A stretch of DNA of 64,000 nt from Drosophila miranda (taxonomy: Eukaryota; Arthropoda; Insecta; Diptera; Drosophilidae), in NCBI RefSeq assembly GCF_003369915.1, contig NW_022881603.1, positions 17,047,515 through 17,111,514 on the forward strand, read 5' to 3'. This document shows positions 12,010 through 22,616 of this stretch, one piece after another. A model generated the notes under the pieces. It had not been told where the DNA came from. It worked only from the letters and a program-made list of their open reading frames with translations, and did not search any database. A program made the translations under genes and the position numbers. Position 1 is the stretch's first letter; every line of letters begins with the position of its first letter.

Positions 12010-15000
12010 AGAGGGGTGCGATCCAAGCAGGCGAATCACGCTCACAGAAGGGGCCTGCGCAGAGAAAGTAGAATAAAATAAAAATGAATTAGATAGACGT
12101 AAATTGCATGCTAGGTTAAGGAACTTATCATATGAAGAGCGCTTAAGAAATTATTTAGAAACCAGAAATAGAATATTTTCTGAACTACGAGTGGATGGTA
12201 TGCGAGCACTGTCGGTGCGGGTGAGAAAGGCGAGATCCCGTTTTAAGCAAAGGCGAGCTATGAGGAGGTAGGTGATTGCTTCAGTAATGCGTTGGTGCAA
12301 GAAAGACCCGAGAGTTTTCGCAGAAATCTCTATAATGGGCGAGTCCGTGCGAGGCCTGTTGGATTCAGGCGCTACACACAGCATGCTAGGGTGTAATGGT
12401 CAGGAATTCCTGGAGAAGCTGGGCGTGGAGGCTCGTCGACATTCTTCTATAGTGAAGGTAGCGAATGGGGAAGATCGCGCAATCGTTGGCCGAGTAGAAT
12501 TACCGGTGAAATACGAGGGAGAGGTAAAAAGATTAACGTTTTTCGTATGCCCTTTCTTGGAACAGGAAATTTACTTGGGGGTAGACTTTTGGCGGGTATT
12601 CTCATTGGCTCCTGAGGTGATGGGAGAAGGTCCAGTAGGGGCATCTCACAGATTAGTGCTGGCTGATCAAGTCGCTCACTATGTGGAAGGCCCGGAGAAG
12701 GAGATAGTGCAAGAAGAATGGGAGTTGTCAGAAGAGCAAGAGTTTCTGACTTTCGAAGCCGTAGGCCTGGGGAGGACGTCGAGAGAGACTCACAAAATTC
12801 AGTTGGTGGCGAAGGACGAGCCTGTGAAGGATCGACATTACCCGCTGTCGCCAGCGATGCAGGAAGTGGTGTGTGGTGAGGTGGACAAAATGTTGGCTTT
12901 GGGAGTCATCGAGTACAGTGATAGTCCGTGGAGCAACCGTGGTGCGAAGGCCGGGCAAAAATCGTTTCTGCCTCGATGCCCGAAAGCTCAACAAAGTAAC
13001 CATCAAGGACGCTTACCCACTTCCTAGCATCGAGGGGATTTTGTCGCGTCTCGATCAGACTATATATATCTCCAGCGTCGAATTAAAATTAGCTTTTTGG
13101 CAAATCGAGCTGGACGAGCAGAGTCGACCATATACGGCGTTCACGGTGCAGGGACGGCCTCTGTACCAGTTCCGTATGATGCCCTTTGGCCTCTGCAACG
13201 CCGCACAACGCCTATGTAGACTGGTCGATAAGGTGATTCCGGTTGAGATGCGTTCAAACGTCTATGCGTATTTCGACGACTTGCTGATTATAGCTGATGA
13301 CTTCCAAACGCACGTGAAGATTCTGCGACAGGTTGCCGAGCGTCTACGAGAAGCAAATTTAACGATAGGGCTGAGCAAATCTCATTTTTGCTATAAAAAC
13401 ATTAAATACCTGGGATTTATAATGGGAGGAGGAGCGCTGAAGATGGATCCGGATCGTGTGTCGGCCATTTTGCGCATTCCCGAGCCGCGATCTTATCGAG
13501 AATTGCGTAGTTTCCTGGGAACTGCGGGCTGGTACCGGCGCTTTATGAAAAACTATGCTGAGATGGCCGGTCCGCTCACAGACGCCCTGAAAAAGTCGGG
13601 AAATGGAAAGTTTAAATTGACGGAGGAGGCAAAACGAGCCATGGGGGAGCTAAAAGCTGCACTCACCTCGGCACCAGTCCTGGTACACGCGGATTTCAAG
13701 CGGCACTTCTACATACAGTGCGACGCCTCACATTATGGGGTAGGAGCCGTACTCTTCCAACGGGATGACGAGCAGAACGAGAGGCACAGTCATAACTGAC
13801 CACGCCAGTCTCAAATGGCTCATGACCATGAAGAACCTGGCTCTTTGGTCCCTTCAACTGCAGGCCTTCGATTTCGGCATAGAACACCGGAAAGGAGAGG
13901 ACAATGTAGTGGCAGATACATTGTCACGCAGTATTGAAGAGCTGGAAGTGGATCCGAGTAGTATCCTGGGTTTTGAAACGGTGGAGTTTGAATCTGGAGA
14001 ATATCAGGAGTTAAGGAAGGAAATAACAGAGAACCAAGACCGCTTACCTGATCTCCAGATTGTTGACGGCATGATATTCAAGCGAATGCGCTTTGAACGA
14101 TTGGATGATCAACTGGAGGGCGCCGTCTGGAAATTGTGGGTTCCGAGTTCGCTGACGGCCGCGTTGATAGACAAAGCACATTCGGAAGAGAAGACAGCGC
14201 ACGGAGGAATCGCGAAAACCTTGCACTTATTGCGTAGGCAGTTTTACTGGCCGAACATGGCGATAGAGGTGCGGGATTATATCCGACGGTGCACCGTGTG
14301 CAAGTAGTCGAAAGCGGAAATCGGATGCAGGTCGGGATGGGGCAAGAAGTGGTCACTGAGCGCCCGTTCCAAAAACTTTATATTGATTTTTTGGGCAAAT
14401 ATCCGCGGTCAAAGAACGGTCAGGCGTGGATATTTATTGTAGTTGACCAGTTCTCTAAGTTCACATTCCTAAAGACCATGACCAAGGCCACCGCAAAGGA
14501 AGTTGTAAGATTCCTCGTTCACGAGGTGTTTTACAAGTTTGGAGTGCCGGAGATGATTCACTCGGACAATGGGGCTCAGTTCGTCTCGAAAACTTTTAAG
14601 GAGATGACCGATGCATTCGGAGTCACTCATATGAGGACGCCAGTGTATTCTCCGCAGAGTAACGCAGCCGAACGCGTGAATCGCACAGTACTCAGCGCGA
14701 TTCGGGCGTATCGGGAAGACGATCACCGGGACTGGGATGTGCATCTGCCGGAGATAGAACTGGCTATTAGGAACTCGGTTCACGAGGCAACAGGCGTAAC
14801 ACCATTCTTTGCAGTCTTCGGGCAGCAAATGTATTTGCATGGGTCATGCTACAAGCTGGCCACGCGACTGCGGTCAATCGGCGAGCATGACATATCGCTG
14901 CTGGAGGGTCAGGACAAGCGACAACTCATCCAAGAGAGGATTCGCGCTAGTTTACATCAGGCATACGAGCGTAGTAGGGTAAGGTACAACCAGCGAGCTC

Positions 15001-15203
15001 GGGTGTTTTACGCGAGGCCGGGACAAGAGGTATTCCGCCGAAATTTTGTCCTTAGTGACTTTGGAAAAGGCTTTAATGCCAAGTTCGCGCGCAAATTCAT
15101 CCGATGCCGGGTAGTGAAGCCAGTAGGAGAGAACGCGTACGCTCTGGAGGACCTTAACGGCCGTCCCATAGGAGTGTACCACGCCAAAGACCTGAGAATG
15201 TAG
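12010..15203 (+). pseudogene. Element A pol, body 2 (defective)
   Basis: Frames at 12272-13027 (protease LLDSGATHSMLG to RT start), 12873-13799 (RT with YFDDLLII and RNase H start), 13765-14307 (RNase H end to integrase zinc domain) and 14289-15203 (integrase core and C-terminus). Defects: a TAG at 12270-12272, frameshifts near 12950 and 13790, a deletion of about 90 codons in RNase H, and the same TAG after CTVCK (14305-14307) as body 1. The RT box reads YFDD where body 1 has YLDD. Confidence 0.87.
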
Positions 15204-15343
15204 TGAGGTGTGGGTGTGGCCTACGTTGGGCGCGGCAGAAGAATGCAGGGCACGCCGGCGTGTGCTCAATAGTGTTCCGGAATCCGGTGGGCATGCCCAC
15301 GCGTATGTTGTCCCTCCTGGGACTGACGACATACTCGTGGTGG

Positions 15344-16737
15344 TGTTCCAGTCCCACCTGAACGATAGGTGGCCAGGGCTGAGGGCGACGCGCCATCTAG
15401 CGGAAGTCCAGGGAGGCTCGATGGTGTATTGGGACATCGGGGGGAGCTGGAGCCCTCACTGGGGATATAAGGAGGAGACTAGGATTAGTTATATGTTTTA
15501 GTAAGGGAAAAAGGGATAAATAGGAGTGAAAATATTAGAAAACGTGGATTGGATTATAGAAATCGTGGAGCGTGGACGGAGTAACGTCGAAATTGGAAAT
15601 TTTGTGCTTAAAACAGAAAGTTTGAAGTGAGTACAGAAAAGGCGGGCGATAAAATAGGTTGTAATGCAGAAAATTTTACAAACAGCCGGCAAGGAATATA
15701 GCCACCAGAACCGGGCCAGAAGGTTTCCTGGAGAGGGACACTGGAGTTCGAGAAAGTCGACTGCAGAGAAGAAGACTGCCCAACGGAACCTGAGTGAGTT
15801 CGTCCCAGTTGCGCGTGTGTGAGCCAAGTAGCGCGGGACGGGTGAAGAGGGAGGGTGAAAGAGAACTGCCAGGGCGATTCTAGCCACACCGCACGATCGT
15901 TGCATCGCCTTCCAGTGCGTGCCACACGTTTCGTCTCATTCACCAAGTAACAACCCCGAAACCCTATTCACACACACACACACGCGCACACGTATACTCG
16001 GACCTATATAAATTTAGGGCTGACCGGCCACGGCCAGCGATCGCCCACGTCGTTTGAACTTAAAGAAAAAAAACATAATCCGCACTCCAAACACCGTTCC
16101 ACATTAAATGTTATTTTGTTCTGTGTGTTGTCCTTTATTTAGTAATTAGTATTAGCTTAAACCGTTTAACGTACATTGAAAATAAATATGTAAAAACACC
16201 AACACCTTTCACGAACCTAAATCTGCGATCAGCTGTTCAGTGCCAGAAGATTAACCCGTAGTGGGTGACGCGGGGGTCCCATCAGTCCACCGTATTTGGT
16301 CGAGCGATTTGTGGAAAATATTGTTTATTGTTTATGTCCCGGGGACCCTTAACAAGAGCTCTTGGTAGGTTAAGTCTCCGTAGGGGCCCGAGTTAAATTA
16401 ACTCCCGTAAAACTGGATCCACTCATCTACACATATTCCATTACGTATGGGTGAGGGTATCCCATCCCTGTTGGTTGAACGAAATTTCAGCAGTTATTTC
16501 CTTGTTTGCCTTTGTGTCGAACGTTTTGGTGTTTCTTAGTGGTTAGTGATAATTTTGAGTATAGCTACCTGTCTGTTTATGATTTTCTTTGTTGTTGTTA
16601 GGTTGTTGTTAGTTTTGATGTCCCGAGAAGTAGTATGTCTCCTTTTTTGTCTACATTTGGCGGGCAAGGGGAACTACCCAGCCCTGGGGTCGACAGCTAG
16701 CCGGCATTGCCCTCTGGGAAACAAGCCAAGTGTAACA
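15344..16737 (+). repeat. Element A LTR 3 (3' outer LTR)
   Basis: 1394 bp, ending GTAACA next to the CACT duplication. It lacks ~225 bp that LTR 2 has between TATAGCTA and GTCTGTTTATG (junction near 16566). Like LTR 1 it carries the GAGAGGGACACT block, so LTR 1 and LTR 3 look like the original pair of the inserted element. Confidence 0.9.
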
Positions 16738-17375
16738 CACTGTCTGGTGGTAGTCCTCAATACGTTCCTTCAGCTTGTCGTCGTGGGCCGCCAAATGGGA
16801 ACACACAAAGACAGCTCCAGTTCCGTACAGACTGAGCCGGATGCTTACTGCGCCCTTGTTACCCCACAGCCCTCCTAGGCCTGTTCTGGTCGCCTCCGTT
16901 TCGATGTTCTTCATGTGGGGAATGTGCTTATGTTGGGTAAACATCGTTATCAGAATTCCCTGGAGCTGCTTCGAGTCCACCTTGAAGTACTCGTGATCCT
17001 GCAGATGGGAGGCTATTTTCAGCACCCACGGGTCGTCTTGGAAGATGTTCAGCACCTGCTTGGTGCTGACCCCCTGCATGCCTATGACGTAAATATCGGG
17101 CAGCTGGTTGCCCGGACAGTTGGTGGTTCCATTCAAGGCCAGCAGCGATGTCAGCGACAAATTCCTGGGCGAATGAGTTCCAACATTCCAGGTGAGCAGG
17201 AAGATGCACAGATCGGCGATCGCCGTAGTGGTAACCACTACTATGATTAATACAACAATACTACAATAATAGACGACGTCACAAAGATGAGTTCACGGAG
17301 ATCCGGTTTTGGATTTTACAGCACGTCCAGGCCCGCCACTTGCTGCTTGTAGCTTAGGCACACACCTTCCAGCAT
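16738..17375 (-). pseudogene. Inositol polyphosphate 5-phosphatase, N-terminal exons
   Basis: The start codon is placed at 17375-17373 (MLEGVCLSYKQQ...). A 59-bp intron (17261-17319) joins in frame to the long exon ending at the transposon. The exon encodes TWNVGTHSP, the substrate/metal region, RTGLGGLWGNKGAVS and CSHLAAHDDKL, in the family order. The metal-binding signature normally ending Q-E reads IGMQGVS here: the catalytic Glu is Gly (GGG). The transposon follows codons for EDYHQTV; the remaining exons are at 1084-1662. The gene therefore fails twice: a missing active-site residue and a 15-kb insertion. It lies head-to-head with NiPp1, 345 bp between start codons. The first exon is the least certain part. 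Confidence 0.85.
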
Positions 17376-17720
17376 TTAATTTCACAAACACAGTTTATTA
17401 ATTGGATTAAAAACTCGCAACCCCGTAATTATCTTTAGAAGCGCAATGCAAAAAAACGGTTCGCGTGTTTGTTTTCGTTTGATTTATCTTATCGAAAAGA
17501 TATACGGTCTGACCAGTGTGACCGCGGATTTATAGTTAAAATATACCGTCCGACGAGAAATATATCAAAATATACCGTCTCATTTAAAAAATATACAAAA
17601 AATACCGAAAACTTTATGCTTTTTTCGGCCGCAAGTGTGTGTACACTGTTTCAGGATTGTGCATAAAAATAAACAAATCTTAATCAATTCTTTATCATCT
17701 GTTCAACGTAAGTTAAACGC
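17376..17720. promoter_or_regulatory. Bidirectional promoter, 5-phosphatase/NiPp1
   Basis: The interval between two divergent start codons has no TATA box. It has CAGTGTGACC (17514-17523), the reverse complement of Drosophila core-promoter Motif 1. AAAAATACCGAA (17598-17609) is a full match to Motif 6, with two near-matches AAAATATACCGTC (17538-17550 and 17568-17580). TTATCGAAAAGATA at 17489-17502 is a weak DRE-like site. The Motif 1/Motif 6 pair is typical of constitutive fly genes. Confidence 0.65.
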
Positions 17721-18973
17721 ATGGCTAACAGCTACGACATACCCAGTTGGTCAGTAATTAAACGCAACATAATCTGAACACATCAAATACACACAAACAC
17801 ACACATTTTAGGGCTGGAAAACCGCAGACGGGGCTCCACTTGGATGTTCTCAAAGATGAAAAACTAGTACAAAAACTGATGGTTGATGATAAAAAATGCT
17901 ATTTATTTGGTCGAAACAGTCAAATGAATGACTTTTGCATCGACCACGCGTCGTGCTCCCGCGCGCACGCGTCCTTTGTGTACCACAAGCACCTCAACAT
18001 TACATACCTCGTGGATTTGGGTTCCAGTAAGTGTGCAACTCTTCAATATTGTGCGGAATAACACATGTAATGGTCTTTCCCAGCTCATGGAACGTTCGTT
18101 GGGACCCTTAGACTGGAGGCTCACAAGCCGATACAGCTTCAGATTAATAGCCAATTTCATTTTGGGGCTTCGACAAGGAACTACATCCTCCGCGAGCGAC
18201 CGTCTGCCGGACAGCACACCAACATCATGGAGGATCTGCCCATCAGCGAGACCGGTGATGGAGCCTTGCTGGGTCTACCCGAAAGCCAAACTGAATTGGA
18301 TGTGAGTTTAAAGTCATTTCAAAATGTAAGCGAAGCCGATCACTGGACCTTCCCTTTTAGAATCTCACCGAGTACAACACGGCCCATAACAGGCGTATTT
18401 CAATGCTGGGCATTGACGATGACACCAACATGCGCAAGCAGAACGCATTGAAACAGGGGCGGCGGGATCGTAATGTCACGTTTAATGACGAGGAGATCGT
18501 CATCAATCCAGAGGATGTAGACCCCAATGTGGGACGTAATCTTGTGCAGACCACGGTGCCGGCCAAGCGGTCTCGGTACGATCTAAATCACATGGGCATC
18601 CATTCAGGGCACAGCAGCTTGGCGGCTGCCAATGCAGCCAGTGTGCAACAGATGTTCCAGCAGAGCCTGGCAGAAAATAAACGTCATCAGCACCGAGATT
18701 TGGTGCCGTTGGTGATGCCCGTTTTTGAAGAGGAGGTGGAGCCTACTGCCACTTTGGCTCAAAAGTTGGCCGTTGCCAATGCAGGAGGTGAGTGATTTTA
18801 AAAGTTTTCCTCTTAAAGTTCCTCCTCAAATAATATTCTTTTCTGTTAAAGTGCGTCGCCATGCTGAGGATCCACACGATTCGAGTGGCGAAGGCGATGG
18901 TCTGGGACCACAGAAGAAGAAATACGCCAAGGAGGCTTGGCCGGGACGCAAGCCAATGCTGGGACAGTTGTAA
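17721..18973 (+). CDS. NiPp1: Nuclear inhibitor of protein phosphatase 1 (NIPP1), five exons
   Basis: NIPP1 is a nuclear scaffold that targets and inhibits PP1 and takes part in pre-mRNA splicing. Exons: 17721-17749, 17812-18026, 18084-18301, 18361-18787 and 18852-18973; introns are 57-64 bp with GT-AG ends, giving 336 residues. An FHA domain (about residues 20-125) has LFGRNSQ, CSRAHASFVYHKH and DLGSTHGTF. The PP1-docking RVxF-type site is RNVTF, followed by the hallmark INPEDVDPNVGR. The end QKKKYAKEAWPGRKP is family-specific. Compared with the usual VGRFRNLVQTTVVPAK, two residues (FR) and one V are missing, all in frame. No stop or frameshift was found, so it may still be expressed, although its neighbour is destroyed. 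Confidence 0.92.
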
Positions 18974-19120
18974 TTGAAATCCAATTGAGTTTCTACCTCT
19001 GACCAATGAAGGCACAGCGACATAATCCTAAGCCTTCACAATTAAGAGTCTTTCCAAGAATAATCGGTAATTATTTAAAACATATGTTCCCACACAATGA
19101 TCTGGATCACCGATCGGCAA
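18974..19120 (+). other. 3' flank of NiPp1
   Basis: AT-rich sequence after the NiPp1 stop, presumably 3' UTR. No clear AATAAA site was found. It ends at the left terminal repeat of the next element. Confidence 0.4.
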
Positions 19121-20276
19121 CTATGGTCCGAACGACCACTTTTGTTGGCCAAAACCTAATTTTTAAAAGTCACAACTAAAACTTGGTTTTGATCACTCTG
19201 CATTAGAAAAAGATGGACCATTAAAGCTGCGTACCAGAATTTTCCATAGATGGCGCCACATGCGCAAAATCAGCTGTGCAACCCAACTGTTTTTATAGTA
19301 AAGCACGTGAAGGGAAAAAGTGCCAAATTAATAACCATTTTAGATCTCTCAAAAATTGAAAAACGGCAAGAAGTGATTACATTTTTTTGATGAATCTTAA
19401 TCTGTCGGGTTCTTACTACGTGTTTTGAGTTTTTAACTGTCTCTGGTAGTTGTGATGTCTTCGTAATTGAAGGTTAAAGTGAGGCCTTCAACATGTGCCA
19501 ACTTGCAATGAAAACTAATTTTTGAAAAGGTGTACAAAGTGAGTCCTACCTAGTCCCACCCTGAAACCTTTTGTGTCTCGTAGATTAATAAATTCTTTTT
19601 GAAATGTATATAGTAAGAAATGCCACTTTTCACCACAATTCTTGGAATTTGCATTAATAGAGCATAACCTCAAATTCGAAAATGCAGAGTTGTTTGCCGT
19701 AAGGATTTCAAAAAGTGTAAAATTATCAATTAATTGAAAACGGATCTTAAGGCGACATATCATATGAAATTAATAAAGCTTTTGAAGATACCAGCAAGAA
19801 AATTTGTTATCGCTTGGCAACATACCGGAACAAATGCAAGTAAAATTCACAGATGTTTGAACGAAAATATGTGGATTGGCCACAAGCCTTTATTTCACTA
19901 CTATTATCTTTATGCCCAGAGAATGCTAACTAAGTTCGTAAGGCTGTACAGGACCCAGTCGGAAAGCCGGCACATATCTCACCTAACGAGGCGTTAACCT
20001 TGCTTCTAGACAAGGATCTCAGCAATAATTTACGGAAACCTTTAAACGATTTTATTTTTATTTAAATCAAAATTTTGTTTAGGCGTGCAACGCCGTTTTC
20101 TTAAATAAAATATGCTTAATATTATTAAAAAAAAGGGGGGTGCCACACCCATTTTTTTTTCTTAAATCCACTTCTTATTGATTATATATATCCAATACAA
20201 AAAACTAAATGAAAAAATCTTGTTCTGTTCGGGAGTTATTAATTTTGGCCAACAAAAGTGGTCGTTCGGACCATAG
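19121..20276. mobile_element. Unrecognised 1156-bp element with 34-bp terminal inverted repeats
   Basis: CTATGGTCCGAACGACCACT and the next 14 bases (19121-19154) recur as an exact reverse complement at 20243-20276. The interior is AT-rich with one 87-codon frame (19734-19997) that matches nothing I recognise. If the outer C/G is excluded, the element begins and ends at TA, which would suit a Tc1/mariner-type target. It is probably a nonautonomous DNA transposon. No coding domain supports a superfamily. Confidence 0.65.
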
Positions 20277-20415
20277 AGCAGTGGTTGGCACGAATAAAAT
20301 GTTCCGTTGCAACACATGTGAATGTGTGCGTGCCGATCACTGATCTGGATCGACGACAGTTGCGATCCAAGCCATCCCCCAAAGTAATGCAAGTTTATAT
20401 AGTTGTCAACAATAA
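20277..20415. other. Short unassigned stretch between two repeats
   Basis: 139 bp with no frame of note. It contains TGATCTGGATC, also present left of the TIR element at 19099. This may be ancestral host sequence separated by the insertion. Confidence 0.35.
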
Positions 20416-21428
20416 CGAGGGGGAACGTTGTGAGTTGCTGCGGACACCGCAACTCTACGGTTATACCAGATACTAAGACAGTATGGCTCTCCTCCGGCAG
20501 ACGCCGCTAATATTGAACGACACGACAAAGAGTGCGTGCGAGAGAGACAGAAAATCAGTCTGAGCGTGATGTCGGGCGCTGCGTAGCCAGTGCAAATTGA
20601 TTTGTTCCTTTTGGGTATAAAAATGATCCGATCTGATCCAGATTCAGCAATCTGATAGATATGGTCATTATCTATGATTCTGCGTTTTTAGTTTTCTCGA
20701 ATGTGCAATATTGTGGATGCAACAGATTTTCGTCCTTTGTGTGGGCGGAAGGGGGTGGGGCGAAATTTTGAGATACACGTTTTATAGTAAGATCTAACAG
20801 GAGTGCGGATAACAAATTTGGTTACTCTAGCCTTAATAGTCTCTGAGATTTTTGAATATCCCCAGATTTTCGTCCTTTGCGGGGGCGGAAGGGGGTGTGG
20901 CGAAATTTTGAAACAAACTCGTCTCGGTCCGATATATTAGGAGTGTGGATACCAAATTTGGTTGCTCTAGCTTTTGTAGTCTCTGAGATCTAGGCGCTAA
21001 TGTTTTACTCTAAGCAAAGCCGCCTATGCTACGTGTGTGTTAGAGAGAGACAGGGCGAGAAAAAATGAAATTGTTTTCTTGATGCTGGCTATAATAATAA
21101 TACGATCCAATTCAGATTCTGCAGTCTTAAAGATATGGGCATTCTCTACAATTCTACGTTTTGGTTTTTTCATATCTTTAAAATCCAAAACATCGTTGCT
21201 TTAGCTCTTATAGTCTTTGAGCACTAGGCGCTGAAGGGGACGGACAGACGGACGGACGGACAGACGGACAGACGGACAGACAGACAGGGCTCAATCGACT
21301 CGGCTATTGATGCTGATCCAGAATATATATACTTTATGGGGTCGGAAACGATTCCTTCTGGACGTTACACACATCCACTTTTACCACAAATCTAATATAC
21401 CCCAATACTCATTTTGAGTATCGGGTAT
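20416..21428 (+). repeat. DINE-1/INE-1-like repeat, copy 2
   Basis: Runs from CGAGGGGGAACG to TATCGGGTAT. Marks: a hairpin GAGTTGC-N10-GCAACTC next to the start, paired blocks of TTTTCGTCCTTTG with GGGGGCGGAAGGGGGTG, a GA-rich tract (21041-21060), a GGAC/AGAC microsatellite (21240-21290) and the block TATATATACTTTATGGGGTCGG, which I recall from INE-1/DINE-1. These fit a nonautonomous Helitron/Helentron-like repeat. It resembles the copy at 43244 (both read TTTGAATATCCCCAG). Confidence 0.75.
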
Positions 21429-21457
21429 AAAAAGTACATGTTTTTCACTCACATTAA

Positions 21458-22448
21458 TCACATTTTGCAGCTGTGTGGATATCGGGGAAATGGTATCACA
21501 TCCCGTATGTTCTTAACACCCGTCACGAGCTGCAGATATCGCTCAAAGCCCATGCCAAAGCCGCCCGTAGGGATCCCTCCGTATTTTCGCAGGTCCACAT
21601 ATCACGACAAGTCCTTGGGAAACTGTGGATGGGAGCTCAAAGTGGCTGCATCGCTCTCACGCAAGCTGCCACCACACAATTCCCCCACAGCTGGCATCAG
21701 CAGGTCTAGGGCGTGGACACGATCCGGATTATTGCGAGTGATTTTCATGTAAAAAGGCTTTTGCTGGGTGGGCCAATCTACAACGAAGACGGGAGTGCCG
21801 CAGTGGGAAAAAGTTCCTGGTCCTTGGTAAAGCCCTCGTCCAAGCTGATGAGCGTCTTTAGGCTCTCCTTGTTGGCCAGGAGCACGTGGAGAGCATCATC
21901 GTAGCTCATGATCCTCCATGGAACAATCAGCCAAGGCAGATCCGAGCTAGCATTGGCATTGAGCTGGCAGAAGTGCAAGTCCTCTGAGCTCGTCTCGAGT
22001 ACGCGATTTGTAATGGACTTAAGCATCTGCTCAATAATTTTCGCTAGCTTCTCCAGCTCATCCAGATGCGCCAGCTCGGCTTCAAACATATAGAACTCGG
22101 CTAAATGCAATGGCGACTTGGAGTTATCGGCTCGAAAGGCTTGGATCTGTCCCACAGCCGAGATGACGCTGCCCGGTGTTAGGTTTTGTGTTTCTGGATT
22201 GCGTGGCACAACGACTTGGAATCTGCTGCTCGACGATCCATCATCAATGTCCAGAAATGTGTTGTTCTTCAACCGGCGAATGTTTTTTATCCAGCCCTGC
22301 CATTGATAAGACTGTTATGACTATGTAACCACTTGAAACTTAGAATCAGGGCATTTAACCGAACACCGAGTGAGTCGCCTCGCTTATTTGACTTGGCTTT
22401 ATGACTTATTCGCTGAGAGCTACAGTAAAACTTTCTAATAAGTAACAT
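21458..22448 (-). pseudogene. AsnRS-m: Mitochondrial-type asparaginyl-tRNA synthetase pseudogene, copy 1
   Basis: A class II tRNA synthetase that would charge tRNA-Asn. The N-terminus has GWIKNIRRLKNNTFLDIDDG (OB-fold anticodon domain). The C-terminus has motif 3, [16 protein letters not shown], then [17 protein letters not shown] and a stop at 21458-21460. The centre is missing: FRADNSKSP runs straight into LHLAEFYMFEAE, so motif 1 and part of motif 2 are gone. There is also a frameshift near 21800, before GTPVFVVDWPTQQ. A basic, Arg/Ser/Lys-rich start (MLLIRKFYCSSQR at 22448) separated by a ~65-bp intron looks like a mitochondrial presequence. Copy 2 is at 56268-57246. Confidence 0.82.
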
Positions 22449-22616
22449 ATTTTGTATTTAAGCAAAACAGCGGAATACTTCAATAGAGAATTGATTATTA
22501 GTTCTACTTCTAGTTCATTCCAGGGATGCATCGGATCGATAACAAATCGCAATAGAGTCACCCGCGTAGTTCGTTTTTCACAAAAATTGTAATAGCCGAA
22601 AGCTGGTTATAATATT
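22449..22616. promoter_or_regulatory. Former AsnRS/Med9 divergent promoter, AsnRS half
   Basis: 5' flank of the AsnRS pseudogene up to the transposon junction. ATCGATA at 22535-22541 is seven of eight bases of the DRE site TATCGATA. The last four bases, TATT (22613-22616), are duplicated after element B and are also the complement of the AATA duplication of the A LTR. Confidence 0.5.

Larger units (their letters stand above)
1663..16737 (+). mobile_element. Element A: tandem Ty3/gypsy array, LTR-internal-LTR-internal-LTR
   Basis: A 15,075-bp insertion in a 5-phosphatase exon, bounded by a perfect 4-bp target duplication CACT (1659-1662 and 16738-16741). The ends are TGTTCC and GTAACA. It holds three LTRs (1663-2550 truncated, 7705-9318, 15344-16737) and two gag-pol bodies, all on the plus strand. 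The order PR-RT-RNaseH-IN marks it as Ty3/gypsy. The LTRs are long, and the primer binding site TGGCGCCCAA is of tRNA-Lys type; together with the absence of env this suggests the Osvaldo/Ulysses group, which is an inference. Both bodies are defective. The other copies in the window lie on the minus strand at 39941-55394, and as split LTRs at 31226, 38854 and 57415. Confidence 0.9.

Noticed and set aside
12150..12384. Minus-strand 77-codon frame over the protease region of A
   Set aside because: Complement of the protease coding region; not supported by anything else.
1663..16737. An endogenous retrovirus with env
   Set aside because: Only ~140 bp of noncoding sequence lies between the pol stop and the LTR in A, ~200 bp in B and ~110 bp in C. 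No env frame fits.
17721..18973. NiPp1 as a processed retrocopy
   Set aside because: Four short GT-AG introns are present and restore the frame, so it is not a retrocopy.
21238..21292. GGAC/AGAC repeats as CRISPR or telomere-like arrays
   Set aside because: Simple microsatellite inside each DINE-like repeat, with no spacers and always in the same place in the repeat.
21458..22448. Missing centre of AsnRS explained by an intron
   Set aside because: The two coding parts are directly joined without any intervening sequence, and both copies share this; it is a deletion.
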